DNA of 34,119 nt from an uncultured Clostridia bacterium (GCA_944363035.1 CALVTS010000006.1:78382-112500), one strand, 5' to 3'. Counted from the stretch's first letter, positions 7,356 through 14,994 are shown. Numbers and translations: made by a program. The notes: generated by a model not told the origin, from the letters alone.

Positions 7356-7372
7356 ACACCCCACGGGGGTGT
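7356..7372 (-). promoter_or_regulatory. CsoR-type operator in front of copA
   Basis: ACACCCCCGTGGGGTGT on the minus strand is a G/C-tract palindrome of the kind known for CsoR. It lies just downstream of the -10 box (about +4 to +20), where a bound repressor would block transcription. In RNA it also forms a 7-bp hairpin near the 5' end. Confidence 0.75.
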
Positions 7373-7382
7373 GGTGTATTAT

Positions 7383-7410
7383 ATTGTATCCTCTTTTGTA
7401 TTTTTGTCAA
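7383..7410 (-). promoter_or_regulatory. copA-csoR promoter
   Basis: Minus strand: -35 TTGACA (7410-7405), 16-bp spacer, -10 TACAAT (7388-7383). The operator at 7356-7372 follows directly. Confidence 0.8.
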
Positions 7411-7539
7411 CTCCCGAAATAATTTTCGACTTTTCGGCATATCCGTACGCAAGCTCTCCCCTTGCGGGATGTCAGAATATGCGGCTTCTCGGAAAAATTC
7501 GAGACCTCGCCGCTCTTCCCTCTCATGCGCGAGCCGCGA

Positions 7540-7818
7540 TGCCAGACAGAAATAATACAAACCAGGTTCAGCGCCGCCGATTTCCGCCTGAACCGCGTCA
7601 TTCGCCTTGCTAATACAGTCAAGTATTAGCTACGGCGACTTCCTTGTTCAGCCAAAAATCGGTTGGCGCGGAACTGCTCGCACCTCAGAGCAAGAAATTT
7701 TCGGATGATGTTGCGCGGGCGGAATGCAGCCAATAGTTTACATATTGGCAAGGTTCGGCTGTGCAAAAACGCCGAAAAGAATTGCTCCGAGGCTGGTTCG
7801 TATTATTCCTGTCTGGCA
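7540..7818 (-). mobile_element. MITE-like repeat, copy 1 (279 bp, reverse orientation)
   Basis: It begins TGCCAGACAGAAATAATAC and ends GTATTATTCCTGTCTGGCA, forming 26-bp terminal inverted repeats with a few changes at the left end. It holds no gene. The body is the reverse complement of the copies at 18032 and 30021, with internal palindromes such as CTAATACAGTCAAGTATTAG. It is the same length (279 bp) as the copy at 26427. It lies between the copA promoter and the end of the mannosidase gene; 7411-7539 shows nothing recognisable. Confidence 0.8.
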
Positions 7819-7820
7819 TA

Positions 7821-7874
7821 GGGAGGTGATCCTCCCTCTCGGACATAAAATACCCGCAGGGCGAGCCCTGCGGG
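7821..7874. terminator. Two perfect hairpins between repeats, possible late terminator of the mannosidase gene
   Basis: GGGAGG-TGAT-CCTCCC (7821-7836) and CCCGCAGGGC-GA-GCCCTGCGGG (7853-7874). On the minus strand the second is followed by TATTTTATG, a modest T-rich tract. It is 117 bp past the mannosidase stop codon, so its role as terminator is uncertain. Confidence 0.35.
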
Positions 7875-7875
7875 A

Positions 7876-7935
7876 TGTCGGATCGGAATAATACGGTCGG
7901 GTTCGACGCCGCCGATATCGATGCGGCATAACGTC
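7876..7935. repeat. Decayed end of a MITE-like repeat
   Basis: TGTCGGATCGGAATAATACG followed by a diverged version of the body (GGGTTCGACGCCGCCGAT..., GCATAACGTCA) matches the end of the family at 7540, with many changes. No partner end is seen. Confidence 0.5.
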
Positions 7936-7990
7936 AATTTTTGTCATATTCTGTCGCTTTTCGGAGGATATGCGACCTTTCCTTCTCTTG

Positions 7991-10537
7991 TCAGATGAGG
8001 AATCGATAGTAGATATAAGAGCCGAAGTTTATCGGGATGAGGAATATCCCCAGCCTCTTGAGGTTTTGCAGGAACCTGCTCTCCCCCTTTCTCACCTGCG
8101 CGAGGTGCCGCACTTTGAGGGAGGCGGCGAACTCCTCCGCCGTCATGCCATCTGCGCGGACGGAGACCCTCACCTTTTCCCCGGGCAGGAGGTCGAAGAA
8201 GTTGTCCGAAAAAGGAGCCGTAGTCGCGTCGGTATAAAGACGCACGAAGCGCGCGTATTTGTCCGAGCTCACCTCGACTACCGCCTCGCCATCGTCAAAC
8301 GAGATCACTTTCGCCTCCACCTTCGCCTCGGGCAGACGGAGCTTGTTCTCGTTCACGAAAAGCGCGGTGCTCCTCTCCGAAGCCACCCCGTCATTGTCGT
8401 ACAGAGTGGCGCAGGCGTACAATTCTTTCAGCCTCTTTCTGCCGCCGAGTTCCTCCACGCTCACCCTCGCCGTCTCGCGGTTGAAACCGCTCTCCGCCTC
8501 CAAGGGGATCTCGCGGTCGTACACCGTCCCGCCGTCGAAGGTTCTCACCTCCACGCGCACCTTTCCTGCGAACTTCTCCGCCGTATCGTTGACGACGTGC
8601 ACCGAAAGTCCCTCCTTCCCCGCCGTAGCCTGAACGTGAAGAGGCGCAAAAAAGTGCTTCGCGCGGTATTGCAAACACTTATAGTTGCCGAAATAATCCA
8701 CGGACGCCCACGAACATACGGGCCAGCAGTCGTTGAACTGCCAGAAGAGGGAGCCGTTGCACCTCTCGGGAGTGCGCCGCCAAAATTCCGTGGCGTCACG
8801 CACGCACTCGCTCTGGCACACCTGGGAGAGATAGACGAGATCCTCAAAATCCTTGGGCAGATCAAAGCGGGAGGCGATGTAATACACCATCTTCTTGTTG
8901 CCGCTCGCGCACTTCTGGTGCGCATTGAACACGGGGGAAGACAGACTGCGATCCTCGGGAGAGGCGTAATAGCGCAAAGTCTTCTCGTCGGGAAGGGATT
9001 CGAAGCCGAATTCGCTGCAAAAACGGGTGGGACGGCGGCGGTAGTAATCGAGGGGCTGAAGCCCGTGCCACACCGCCCAAAGGTGGGTGTCGCCTATGCC
9101 GTCGCTCTGCACATCCTTGCATTGCGAAGTGCCGCAGGGAGACCCCGGGATGTACGGAGTGTCGCCGTCCAGCATCCCCACCCATTCGGGGAGGATACGA
9201 TAGAAAAATTCCTCGTTCCACTTCATGGACTTGGGGTACGCCGCCCACAGATTGCTCATCGCCTCTATCTCGTTGTTGCCGCTCCAGATCGCAAGACACG
9301 GGTGTTCACGCATACGTTTTATGTTGAAAAACACCTCTTTCTGCACGTTGGCGAGGAAGTTCGGTTCGTAAAACGGATAGGTCATGCACGCAAACATGAA
9401 GTCCTGCCAGATCATGATGCCATATCTGTCGCACAGTTCCAAAAGAGCGTCCGAGGCGTAATATCCGCCGCCCCACACCCTTATCATATTGAAGTTGCAC
9501 TCCGCCGCCGCCCGCACGTAATACTCCAATTTTTTCGCGTCCGTACGGGTGTCGAAGCTGTCAAACGGGATGAGGTTCGCACCCTTGCAAAACACCTTTT
9601 TCCCGTTGACGGAAAAGGAAAAATCACTGCCGTATCCGTCCTTCTCTCTGTTGAGTTTTATGGTGCGCAGACCTATCTTTTTGCGCTTGACGCACACCGT
9701 CCCGTCCTTGCCCTCAAGCCTCAGTTCGCATTCGTAAAGGGGCTGTTCGCGGCGGGAGGTCATGCCGTTTGCCCACCACAGTTCGGGGTTCTCCACCGTG
9801 AAACAGAAAGTGAGCTTGTCAGCGTACTCTCTCTCGCACACCTTCTCGGCGCCGTCGGGAGCGCGCAGTACGGCGACCGCTTTGAGATCCGCCCTTTCGT
9901 CGTATCTTTCAAACTGCGCGTCCCACCTGAGAGACACGTTGCCGTCCTCGTGGGTCTGCCTCACCACGAATTCCCTTATCTCTGCGACGGAGCGATAGTC
10001 GATGTATATATCCCCCGTTATGCCGCTCGGCGGGAGCACGGGACCCCAATCCCAGCCGAAATGACATTGCGGCTTGCGTATGCGATCTATGCCGTCTATG
10101 CCGTTAGGGTTGGCGGGAGTGCGGAAAAGTTTGCGCTGTTCGGTGATGTACTTCACCGGGGACGCGATGATTATCTCTATCTGATTGCGCCCGACGTGCA
10201 GAAATTTCTTGATGTCGAATTCGTAAGAGATGTGGCAGTTGTCGGCATACGCCACCGCCTCGCGGTTGACGAGCACCGTCGCGAGCGTGTCAAGCTGTTT
10301 GCACACAAGCACCGCCCTGTCCGCTTTGAGTTCCTCCGCCGTCACGTCAAAATGACGGAACCAGCTCCAATCCCTCTCGGCGACCCAAAGGAGGTCCTTC
10401 TCGTTGGTGCCCTTGAAAGGATCCTCTATGGCTCCGTTCGCCATGAGGTCGAGATAGTTGCAAGACGGCACGTCTGCGGCATATTCCATGTTGTCGGACA
10501 CGTCTTTCAGCGTCCATCTTCCGTTGAGATCCGTCAT
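7991..10537 (-). CDS. Beta-mannosidase, glycoside hydrolase family 2
   Basis: The 848-residue enzyme should remove beta-linked mannose from the non-reducing end of mannan- or N-glycan-derived oligosaccharides. It has no signal peptide, so it acts in the cytoplasm on imported sugars. The order is typical of GH2: sugar-binding domain (about 1-170, WVAERDWSWFRHF), immunoglobulin-like domain (about 180-295), TIM barrel from about 310 (CKGANLIPFDS), C-terminal beta domains. The acid/base is Glu423 in WSGNNE and the nucleophile Glu509 in FCSEFGFES. FGWDWGP (160-166) is common in beta-mannosidases. The start at 10537 has GGAGGT eight bases upstream. No sugar transporter lies nearby. Another GH2 specificity is possible but less likely. 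Confidence 0.92.
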   Translation of the reverse strand: MTDLNGRWTLKDVSDNMEYAADVPSCNYLDLMANGAIEDPFKGTNEKDLLWVAERDWSWFRHFDVTAEELKADRAVLVCKQLDTLATVLVNREAVAYADNCHISYEFDIKKFLHVGRNQIEIIIASPVKYITEQRKLFRTPANPNGIDGIDRIRKPQCHFGWDWGPVLPPSGITGDIYIDYRSVAEIREFVVRQTHEDGNVSLRWDAQFERYDERADLKAVAVLRAPDGAEKVCEREYADKLTFCFTVENPELWWANGMTSRREQPLYECELRLEGKDGTVCVKRKKIGLRTIKLNREKDGYGSDFSFSVNGKKVFCKGANLIPFDSFDTRTDAKKLEYYVRAAAECNFNMIRVWGGGYYASDALLELCDRYGIMIWQDFMFACMTYPFYEPNFLANVQKEVFFNIKRMREHPCLAIWSGNNEIEAMSNLWAAYPKSMKWNEEFFYRILPEWVGMLDGDTPYIPGSPCGTSQCKDVQSDGIGDTHLWAVWHGLQPLDYYRRRPTRFCSEFGFESLPDEKTLRYYASPEDRSLSSPVFNAHQKCASGNKKMVYYIASRFDLPKDFEDLVYLSQVCQSECVRDATEFWRRTPERCNGSLFWQFNDCWPVCSWASVDYFGNYKCLQYRAKHFFAPLHVQATAGKEGLSVHVVNDTAEKFAGKVRVEVRTFDGGTVYDREIPLEAESGFNRETARVSVEELGGRKRLKELYACATLYDNDGVASERSTALFVNENKLRLPEAKVEAKVISFDDGEAVVEVSSDKYARFVRLYTDATTAPFSDNFFDLLPGEKVRVSVRADGMTAEEFAASLKVRHLAQVRKGESRFLQNLKRLGIFLIPINFGSYIYYRFLI

Positions 10538-10549
10538 ATATACCTCCGC

Positions 10550-10598
10550 GCGCGCGTCGCGCCCACAAAATGATAACTTGTTTCAGACGTTTTTTCAA
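10550..10598 (-). promoter_or_regulatory. Mannosidase promoter and leader hairpin
   Basis: Minus strand: -35 TTGAAA (10598-10593), 17-bp spacer, -10 TATCAT (10575-10570). A GCGCG-ACG-CGCGC hairpin (10562-10550) stands directly before the GGAGGT ribosome binding site. Confidence 0.6.
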
Positions 10599-10680
10599 TA
10601 CTTGCCCCGCAATTTGCAAAAAACATTGTCCCACCGCGCCCGCGCCCCCTTGCTTTGCCGTGCAGACACTCCGCCCCCCC

Positions 10681-10786
10681 CCCGAGAAAAGAGCGTTACG
10701 CAAAAGAGTGCGGAAGCTCGCCGCTCATGCTATGGAAAATCCCACTCTAAAGAGTGGGATTTTGCTGGCGGAAGCGGCGAGATTCG
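10681..10786. repeat. Duplicate of the tRNA-Ser 3' end plus its terminator
   Basis: These 106 bp match 10901-11007 at about 95 percent. They include the last 24 bases of tRNA-Ser with CCA and the terminator hairpin (10736-10763), then break off in the T arm (GATTCG, followed by TGAG instead of AACT). The rest of the tRNA is missing, so this is a pseudogene fragment. The 114 bp between the copies (10787-10900) hold no gene I can see. Confidence 0.85.
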
Positions 10787-10900
10787 TGAGGAGGAGCAAT
10801 GCGACGACGATTTAGCGATTTTTCGAGGGGAATGGAAAGAGGTGCGTGAAAATCGTTGTCATACCGTAGATCAACGGTGTCTGTGCGTGTCGGTTATTGT

Positions 10901-11007
10901 CCCGAGAAAAAGAGCGTTACGTAAAAGAGTGTAGGATCTCGCCGCTCATGCTATGGAAAATCCCACTCTAAAGAGTGGGATTTTGCTGGCGGAAGCGGCG
11001 AGATTCG
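10901..11007. repeat. Parent copy of the duplicated tRNA-Ser 3' segment
   Basis: It is the counterpart of 10681-10786, continuous here with the intact tRNA gene. The two copies start 220 bp apart. The differences are one indel and a handful of substitutions clustered around 10921-10937. Confidence 0.85.
10957..10984 (-). terminator. tRNA-Ser terminator
   Basis: AAAATCCCACTCT and AGAGTGGGATTTT form a 13-bp stem with a two-base loop, directly after the tRNA CCA end. It can work in both directions. Confidence 0.85.
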
Positions 11008-11075
11008 AACTCGCGGACGGTTGCCCGTCACCGCATTTCGAGTGCGGCTCGTTATGACCACTTCGATACGCTTCC
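10987..11075 (-). tRNA. tRNA-Ser (anticodon CGA)
   Basis: 89 nt with a long variable arm, as expected for a class II tRNA. The acceptor arm is GGAAGCG/CGCTTCC with discriminator G and an encoded CCA. The anticodon loop is CTCGAAA within GCCGCA/TGCGG, giving CGA, which reads UCG. The T arm contains GTTCGAATC. A promoter at 11088-11116 and a terminator at 10957-10984 make it a single-gene unit. Confidence 0.95.
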
Positions 11076-11087
11076 AATCCGCCGAAT

Positions 11088-11116
11088 ATTGTACAATATA
11101 CGCTCGGGATTTGCAA
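11088..11116 (-). promoter_or_regulatory. tRNA-Ser promoter
   Basis: Minus strand: -35 TTGCAA (11116-11111), 17-bp spacer, -10 TACAAT (11093-11088). It fits between the MATE stop codon (11122) and the tRNA 5' end (11075). Confidence 0.7.
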
Positions 11117-11121
11117 GCGTT

Positions 11122-12636
11122 TTAAGCGTGCAGGAGGTCGTGTCTGCCACGCGCGCTCTTTGCGCGGGAGGGGCGACTCTGCGCCGTCGAGGGGACGCAC
11201 TCTTCTGTCGCGGCGACACATACGGGTGAAAGCGTGGGCTCCGCAGGTGCGGACGGGGTCTCTGTTCGGTCTGTCGAGGCGGCGAGAGCGGCGAATTTGG
11301 CTTTGGCTCGGGGAGACCTATACCATCTGCCCGCGAAGTACAGCGCGGCGGAGATCAAAGTGGACACTCCCCAGCCTATGGGCCAGGACCACCATATGCC
11401 CTCTATGCCGAGCACGGGATCCAGCGCGAAGCACAGCGCGACGCGGATGACCAGGTCGGTGAGGGTCGCGAACATGAACGAGAACATACTTTGCGCGCCT
11501 CTGAGCACCGCGTCGAACATGACCTTGCTGCCCACCACCATATAAAACGGGGGCACGATGGTGAGGAAGCCGACGCCCGTCGCGAGAGCCGAGGCGCTGC
11601 TCTCCTCCAAAAACAGAGACAGCATTGTCTCGGGCGCGAGGGTGTAGGCGAGCGTGAAGGGGAGCACCATGAAAAGGGACATCCCGAGCCCCACGAAAGT
11701 GCCCTTTTTCGCGCGATCGAGCTCGCCCGCGCCGAGGTTCTGCGCGGCAAAATTGGTGAGTCCGCCCGCCACGGTGGTGAGAGAGGTCACGATGAACGTG
11801 TTGAGTTTTATCGCGGCGGAATAGCCCGCAAGCACTGAGGCGCCGTAGCCGTTGACGAGATACTGTATGAGCAGATTCCCCACCGAGACGACGCTCTGCT
11901 GGATGACGCTGGGCACCGCGACATAAAACATCTTGCCGAGCAACGAGAGGGAAAACACCCGAGGTTTGCTCTCGACCGGAAGACGGCACACCCGCGCGAA
12001 CATCGTCGCCATACACACTATCCCCGCCACTCCCTGGCAAAGGAATGTCGCCCACGCGAGTCCCGCGACTCCGAGGGGGACGATCATGGTGAAAACGAGG
12101 TCTAAGCCTACGTTGGCTACGCTGGACGCGATGAGGAATATGAGCGGGGTGCGGCTGTCGCCGAGGGCGGAATATACCCCCGTGCATACGTTGTAGATGA
12201 GCACGAAGACAAAGCCGCCGATGTAGATGTAAAGATATTCCATCGCGTCGCCCATGATGTCGGCGGGAGTATCCAACGCGACCATCAGCGCGCGCCCGGC
12301 GCCCATGCCTATCCCCGTGAGCGCCGCGCCGAGCGCCACGGAGGCTATGACGACCGTGGACACGCCGGAACGCAGATCGCGATAGTTCTTTTCGCCGAAA
12401 AATTTGGAGGTCACCGCAGAACACCCGAGGTTGAACCCGAACGCGACGGCGGTGAATATCATCGTGATGGGATAGGACGCCCCGACGGCGGCAAGCGCAT
12501 TCTCTCCAAGCACTTTGCCGGCGATGATGCTGTCCGCCATATTGTAAAGCTGCTGGAATACCGCGCTCACCAAGATGGGCAGACAGAACATCCACAACAC
12601 TTTTACGGGCTTGCCTTGCGTCAGATCCTTGTTCAT
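11122..12636 (-). CDS. MATE family multidrug/toxin exporter
   Basis: The 504-residue protein should have twelve membrane helices (about residues 10-445) and export drugs, metabolites or toxins in exchange for Na+ or H+. Typical MATE segments are visible: the start MNKDLTQGKPVKVLWMFCLPIL, FQQLYNMADSIIAGKVLG in the first helices, and the matching second half after about residue 235 (SVIQQSVVSVGNLLIQYLVNGYG). The C-terminal 60 residues are hydrophilic and Ala/Ser/Pro/Arg-rich, longer than in most relatives, and end in the cytoplasm. A GGAGAA site precedes the ATG. It is divergent from the LysR-type gene at 12854, which probably controls it. The substrate cannot be told from sequence. Confidence 0.93.
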   Translation of the reverse strand: MNKDLTQGKPVKVLWMFCLPILVSAVFQQLYNMADSIIAGKVLGENALAAVGASYPITMIFTAVAFGFNLGCSAVTSKFFGEKNYRDLRSGVSTVVIASVALGAALTGIGMGAGRALMVALDTPADIMGDAMEYLYIYIGGFVFVLIYNVCTGVYSALGDSRTPLIFLIASSVANVGLDLVFTMIVPLGVAGLAWATFLCQGVAGIVCMATMFARVCRLPVESKPRVFSLSLLGKMFYVAVPSVIQQSVVSVGNLLIQYLVNGYGASVLAGYSAAIKLNTFIVTSLTTVAGGLTNFAAQNLGAGELDRAKKGTFVGLGMSLFMVLPFTLAYTLAPETMLSLFLEESSASALATGVGFLTIVPPFYMVVGSKVMFDAVLRGAQSMFSFMFATLTDLVIRVALCFALDPVLGIEGIWWSWPIGWGVSTLISAALYFAGRWYRSPRAKAKFAALAASTDRTETPSAPAEPTLSPVCVAATEECVPSTAQSRPSRAKSARGRHDLLHA

Positions 12637-12668
12637 CGCATTCTCCGTTCGAACTTTCTTTCCGACAC

Positions 12669-12700
12669 ATTATACTACACCTGATGTTATATCGGATATA
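12669..12700 (-). promoter_or_regulatory. MATE promoter with LysR-type binding box
   Basis: The -10 TATAAT (minus strand, 12674-12669) has no good -35. At the -35 place lies the 13-bp palindrome TATATCGGATATA (12688-12700), which fits the T-N11-A pattern of LysR-type regulator boxes. This arrangement suits an activator or dual regulator. Confidence 0.55.
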
Positions 12701-12708
12701 TCAAAAAC

Positions 12709-12737
12709 TTGTTTTTGCTATCTCGTTATGATATAAT
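12709..12737 (+). promoter_or_regulatory. Promoter of the LysR-type gene
   Basis: -35 TTGTTT (12709-12714), 17-bp spacer, -10 TATAAT (12732-12737). The leader ends in a hairpin GCGCC-TATCTC-GGCGC (12826-12841), directly before the GGGAGGAAGG ribosome binding site. Confidence 0.6.
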
Positions 12738-12853
12738 AACTTTGCACGAATGCGGACGGACTGCGCTCAGACATTACGAGTATTGACGCGGACGCGCGGG
12801 CGCGCAGACGCGTATATGAAAAGCGGCGCCTATCTCGGCGCGGGAGGAAGGAT

Positions 12854-13729
12854 ATGGACATAAACACCCTGAAAAATTTCATCGTGCTTGCCGAAAGCGA
12901 GAGCGTGTCTCAGGCGGCGCGCAAGCTTTATATGGCGCAATCTGCGTTGAGCAACCGTTTGCGCGCGCTGGAAAAAGAGTGCGGCGCGTTGCTCATCGAA
13001 AGGGACTATCACAATTTCAGGCTGACGGAAAGCGGCAGGGTACTCTACGAGCGGGCGTTGAAGATAGTCGAGCTTGCAGACGCCGCCGTCAACGACGTGC
13101 ACGTCGCCGATACGGGGGAGGGCGGGACCCTGAACATAGCCGTCACCCCCTCTCTCGCCACAGGGATACTGCGGGACATACTGCGCCGATATAGGTCTCA
13201 GCACCCCGCCGTCACGGTGAGGATATACGAGGGCTCCACCCCCTCCGTGCTCGACCGCATGGAGGACGGGAGTTGCGACATCGCTCTCGTCAGAACGCCG
13301 TATACACGCAACCAGACTTACGAGACTATGGTGGTAGATGATGACAGAATGGTCATTTTATCCGCACAAAAACTTGATCAAAACATGGGTTACGACGATT
13401 TGTTCGCCCTGCCCCTCATCCTGACCCACCGTTATACAGCCATGCTCACACGCATCGCAGAGCGCATCGGACGCACCCTCGACGCGCCCGTGCAATGCGA
13501 GGAAATAGCCACCTGCATCTCTCTTGCCGAGGCGGGGCTGGGCGCTACGATGATCCCCTACTCCACTTTCGAGAACCACCGCCGCCACGGACTGAGGTTG
13601 AACCATGCCCTGCTCGAGGAGGAGGAATGCAACACCGCCTGCGAACTGCTAAGGATGAAGACCCGCCGTCTGAGCGCCGCCGCCCGCGCCTTTTGGGAAA
13701 CTATCTCCTCCCCCGCACCTTCCCTCTGA
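12854..13729 (+). CDS. LysR-family transcriptional regulator
   Basis: The 291-residue protein has the standard LysR plan. The N-terminal winged helix-turn-helix (about residues 1-60: MDINTLKNFIVLAESESVSQ, AARKLYMAQSALSNRLRALE) is followed by a linker helix and a periplasmic-binding-protein-like effector domain (about 90-285, GTLNIAVTPSLATGIL). It probably senses a small molecule. It is divergently placed from the MATE exporter, with a T-N11-A box between, so the exporter is the likely target along with its own gene. The start has a GGAGGAAGG site three bases upstream, rather close, but no other start fits better. The effector is unknown. Confidence 0.93.
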   Translation: MDINTLKNFIVLAESESVSQAARKLYMAQSALSNRLRALEKECGALLIERDYHNFRLTESGRVLYERALKIVELADAAVNDVHVADTGEGGTLNIAVTPSLATGILRDILRRYRSQHPAVTVRIYEGSTPSVLDRMEDGSCDIALVRTPYTRNQTYETMVVDDDRMVILSAQKLDQNMGYDDLFALPLILTHRYTAMLTRIAERIGRTLDAPVQCEEIATCISLAEAGLGATMIPYSTFENHRRHGLRLNHALLEEEECNTACELLRMKTRRLSAAARAFWETISSPAPSL

Positions 13730-13759
13730 CCCCTGCCACATCGACACTTCTCTCTCCAA

Positions 13760-13830
13760 TTTGGACACTTGGGGACGTGTTTATTTTGTCCATTTTTTGG
13801 ACATTTTAAGCACGTCCCCAAGTGTCCAAA
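13760..13830. repeat. 71-bp palindromic repeat, copy 1
   Basis: TTTGGACACTTGGGGACGTG and its exact reverse complement frame a 31-bp centre that itself contains TGTCC...GGACA. Upstream bases (ACATCGACaC...TCTCTCCAA) are also shared with the copies at 29560 and 29808. It resembles REP-type palindromes handled by TnpA-REP (RAYT) proteins; no such gene is in the window. Confidence 0.8.
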
Positions 13831-13876
13831 ATTAGAATATACATCGCTATGCGTCGCTTGATTTGTGGCAAAGGTA

Positions 13877-14095
13877 TGCCAGACAGGAATAATACGAACC
13901 AGCCTCGGAGCAATTCTTTTCGGCGCCAACCGATTTTTGGCTGAGCAATTTCGGGGTCCCCGAGTGAAAATCTATGATTTTCAGTTGGGGTAAAAGTCGC
14001 CGTAGCTAATACTTGACTGTATTAGCAAGGCGGATGACGCGGTTCAGGCGGAAATCGGCGGCGCTGAACCTGGTTCGTATTATTCCTGTCTGGCA
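13877..14095 (+). mobile_element. MITE-like repeat, copy 2 (219 bp, internally deleted)
   Basis: The ends are perfect 26-bp inverted repeats (TGCCAGACAGGAATAATACG... and its complement). Compared with 30021-30342 it lacks about 100 bp after TTCTTTTCGGCG. It carries the optional module with GGGGTCCCC and TGAAAATC-TAT-GATTTTCA. It is flanked by TA on both sides, which might be a target duplication. Confidence 0.85.
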
Positions 14096-14141
14096 TATCT
14101 CTCCGATCCCTTTGTTGTATGAGGGGCGCAAAAAATGGTGC

Positions 14142-14170
14142 TTGACTTATATCCCTCGCGGGGGTACACT
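14142..14170 (+). promoter_or_regulatory. Promoter of the FMN riboswitch-ribU unit
   Basis: -35 TTGACT (14142-14147), 17-bp spacer, -10 TACACT (14165-14170). Transcription would begin a few bases before the riboswitch. Confidence 0.75.
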
Positions 14171-14179
14171 CTTTTCAAC

Positions 14180-14303
14180 GATATTCTTTGGGTGGGTCAT
14201 GACCCAACCGGCGGTAATGCCGCGAAAGCGGACGAGTCCGACAGCCCCATCAGCCGATACGGTGAGATCCCGTAACCGCCTGTAAAGTCAGATTGGGAGA
14301 GGA
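14180..14303 (+). ncRNA. FMN riboswitch (RFN element)
   Basis: Hallmark segments of the RFN element appear in order: GGGTGGGTCATGACCC (P2), ACCGGCGGTAATGCCGCGAAAGC, GACGAGTCCGACAGCCCC, GATACGGTGAGATCCCGTAACC and the closing TAAAGTCAGATTGGGAGAGGA. FMN binding should favour the terminator hairpin at 14315-14339 and shut off ribU. Confidence 0.9.
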
Positions 14304-14314
14304 TAGCGTCTTCT

Positions 14315-14339
14315 CCTTTGCCATTGGCAAAGGTTTTTT
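14315..14339 (+). terminator. Riboswitch-controlled terminator
   Basis: CCTTTGCC-ATT-GGCAAAGG followed by six T, between the FMN aptamer and the ribU start. This is the usual place for the expression platform. Confidence 0.85.
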
Positions 14340-14347
14340 CTTCCCCT

Positions 14348-14364
14348 CCTCCGCCCTTCGGAGG
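14348..14364 (+). promoter_or_regulatory. Hairpin that covers the ribU ribosome binding site
   Basis: CCTCCG-CCCTT-CGGAGG places the whole GGAGG of ribU in the 3' arm, five bases before the ATG. It could lower translation unless opened by the ribosome. Confidence 0.5.
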
Positions 14365-14368
14365 CAAT

Positions 14369-14980
14369 ATGCCAAATCAAACCAAACTCAAAAGCCGCTC
14401 TTTCCCTACGCGCAAGCTCGTTTTCACTGCGCTTGCGACTGCGCTCACGATGACGGCGACGGTGGTGCTGGGTTTCCGCACAGGGGATTTCTTTTTCAAC
14501 TGCGGCGATACGGTGATATTCCTTTCGGCGGCGTTGCTGGGTCCCCTGCCCGCCATGCTGGCGGGAGGGTTCGGATCCTTTTTCGCGGACCTTGTCACCT
14601 ATCCCGCCACTATGTTCTTCACCATTGTGATAAAGGGGCTCGAAGGCGGATTGTGCGGCTTGCTGATGAAACTCTTCCGCACATCCGAATGCGGGAAACG
14701 GCTTGCTCCCCTCACGGGAGGAGTCTCGATGGCGGTCGCGGGCGCATTCATGATGACGGGATATTTTGTGTGCAACTCCTTTATCTACGGCACACCCGCC
14801 TCCGCGCTCGTCGCGCTTCCCGCCGACGCGGTGCAAGCCTCGGTGTCCGTAGCTCTCGCCTGTGTGCTCCTTTACGTCATGCGACTGGACGGTCTGCGCG
14901 TCAAATTGCGCCTCGACAACAAAAAATACCCCGTCGCCCCTCCCTATCGCCGCGAAAGAGGCACATCCGAAGCGGAATGA
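14369..14980 (+). CDS. ribU: Riboflavin ECF transporter, substrate-binding S component
   Basis: The 203-residue integral membrane protein binds riboflavin and works with the shared EcfA/EcfA'/EcfT module encoded elsewhere. About six hydrophobic segments are seen (residues about 14-34, 45-65, 70-95, 100-115, 130-150, 160-180). Segments such as TRKLVFTALATALT, NCGDTVIFLSAALLGP and MLAGGFGSFFADL, followed by IKGLEGGLCG, match the riboflavin S-component family (PF07155/DUF1393 type). The FMN riboswitch upstream independently supports riboflavin as substrate. ATG 14369 is chosen because GGAGG lies five bases upstream and because an upstream in-frame start at 14318 would fall inside the terminator hairpin. 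It is a single gene. Confidence 0.88.
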   Translation: MPNQTKLKSRSFPTRKLVFTALATALTMTATVVLGFRTGDFFFNCGDTVIFLSAALLGPLPAMLAGGFGSFFADLVTYPATMFFTIVIKGLEGGLCGLLMKLFRTSECGKRLAPLTGGVSMAVAGAFMMTGYFVCNSFIYGTPASALVALPADAVQASVSVALACVLLYVMRLDGLRVKLRLDNKKYPVAPPYRRERGTSEAE

Positions 14981-14994
14981 CGACTTTGCGATAG

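Noticed and set aside
13870..14100. CRISPR array suspected from recurring repeats across the window
   Set aside because: Repeat units are far apart, differ in length and orientation and have inverted ends; there are no regular spacers and no cas genes.
14013..14140. Short frames reading MTVLARRMTRFRRKSAALN in several repeat copies (also at 30260)
   Set aside because: They lie wholly in the MITE body, have no ribosome binding site and continue into unrelated flanks at each copy.
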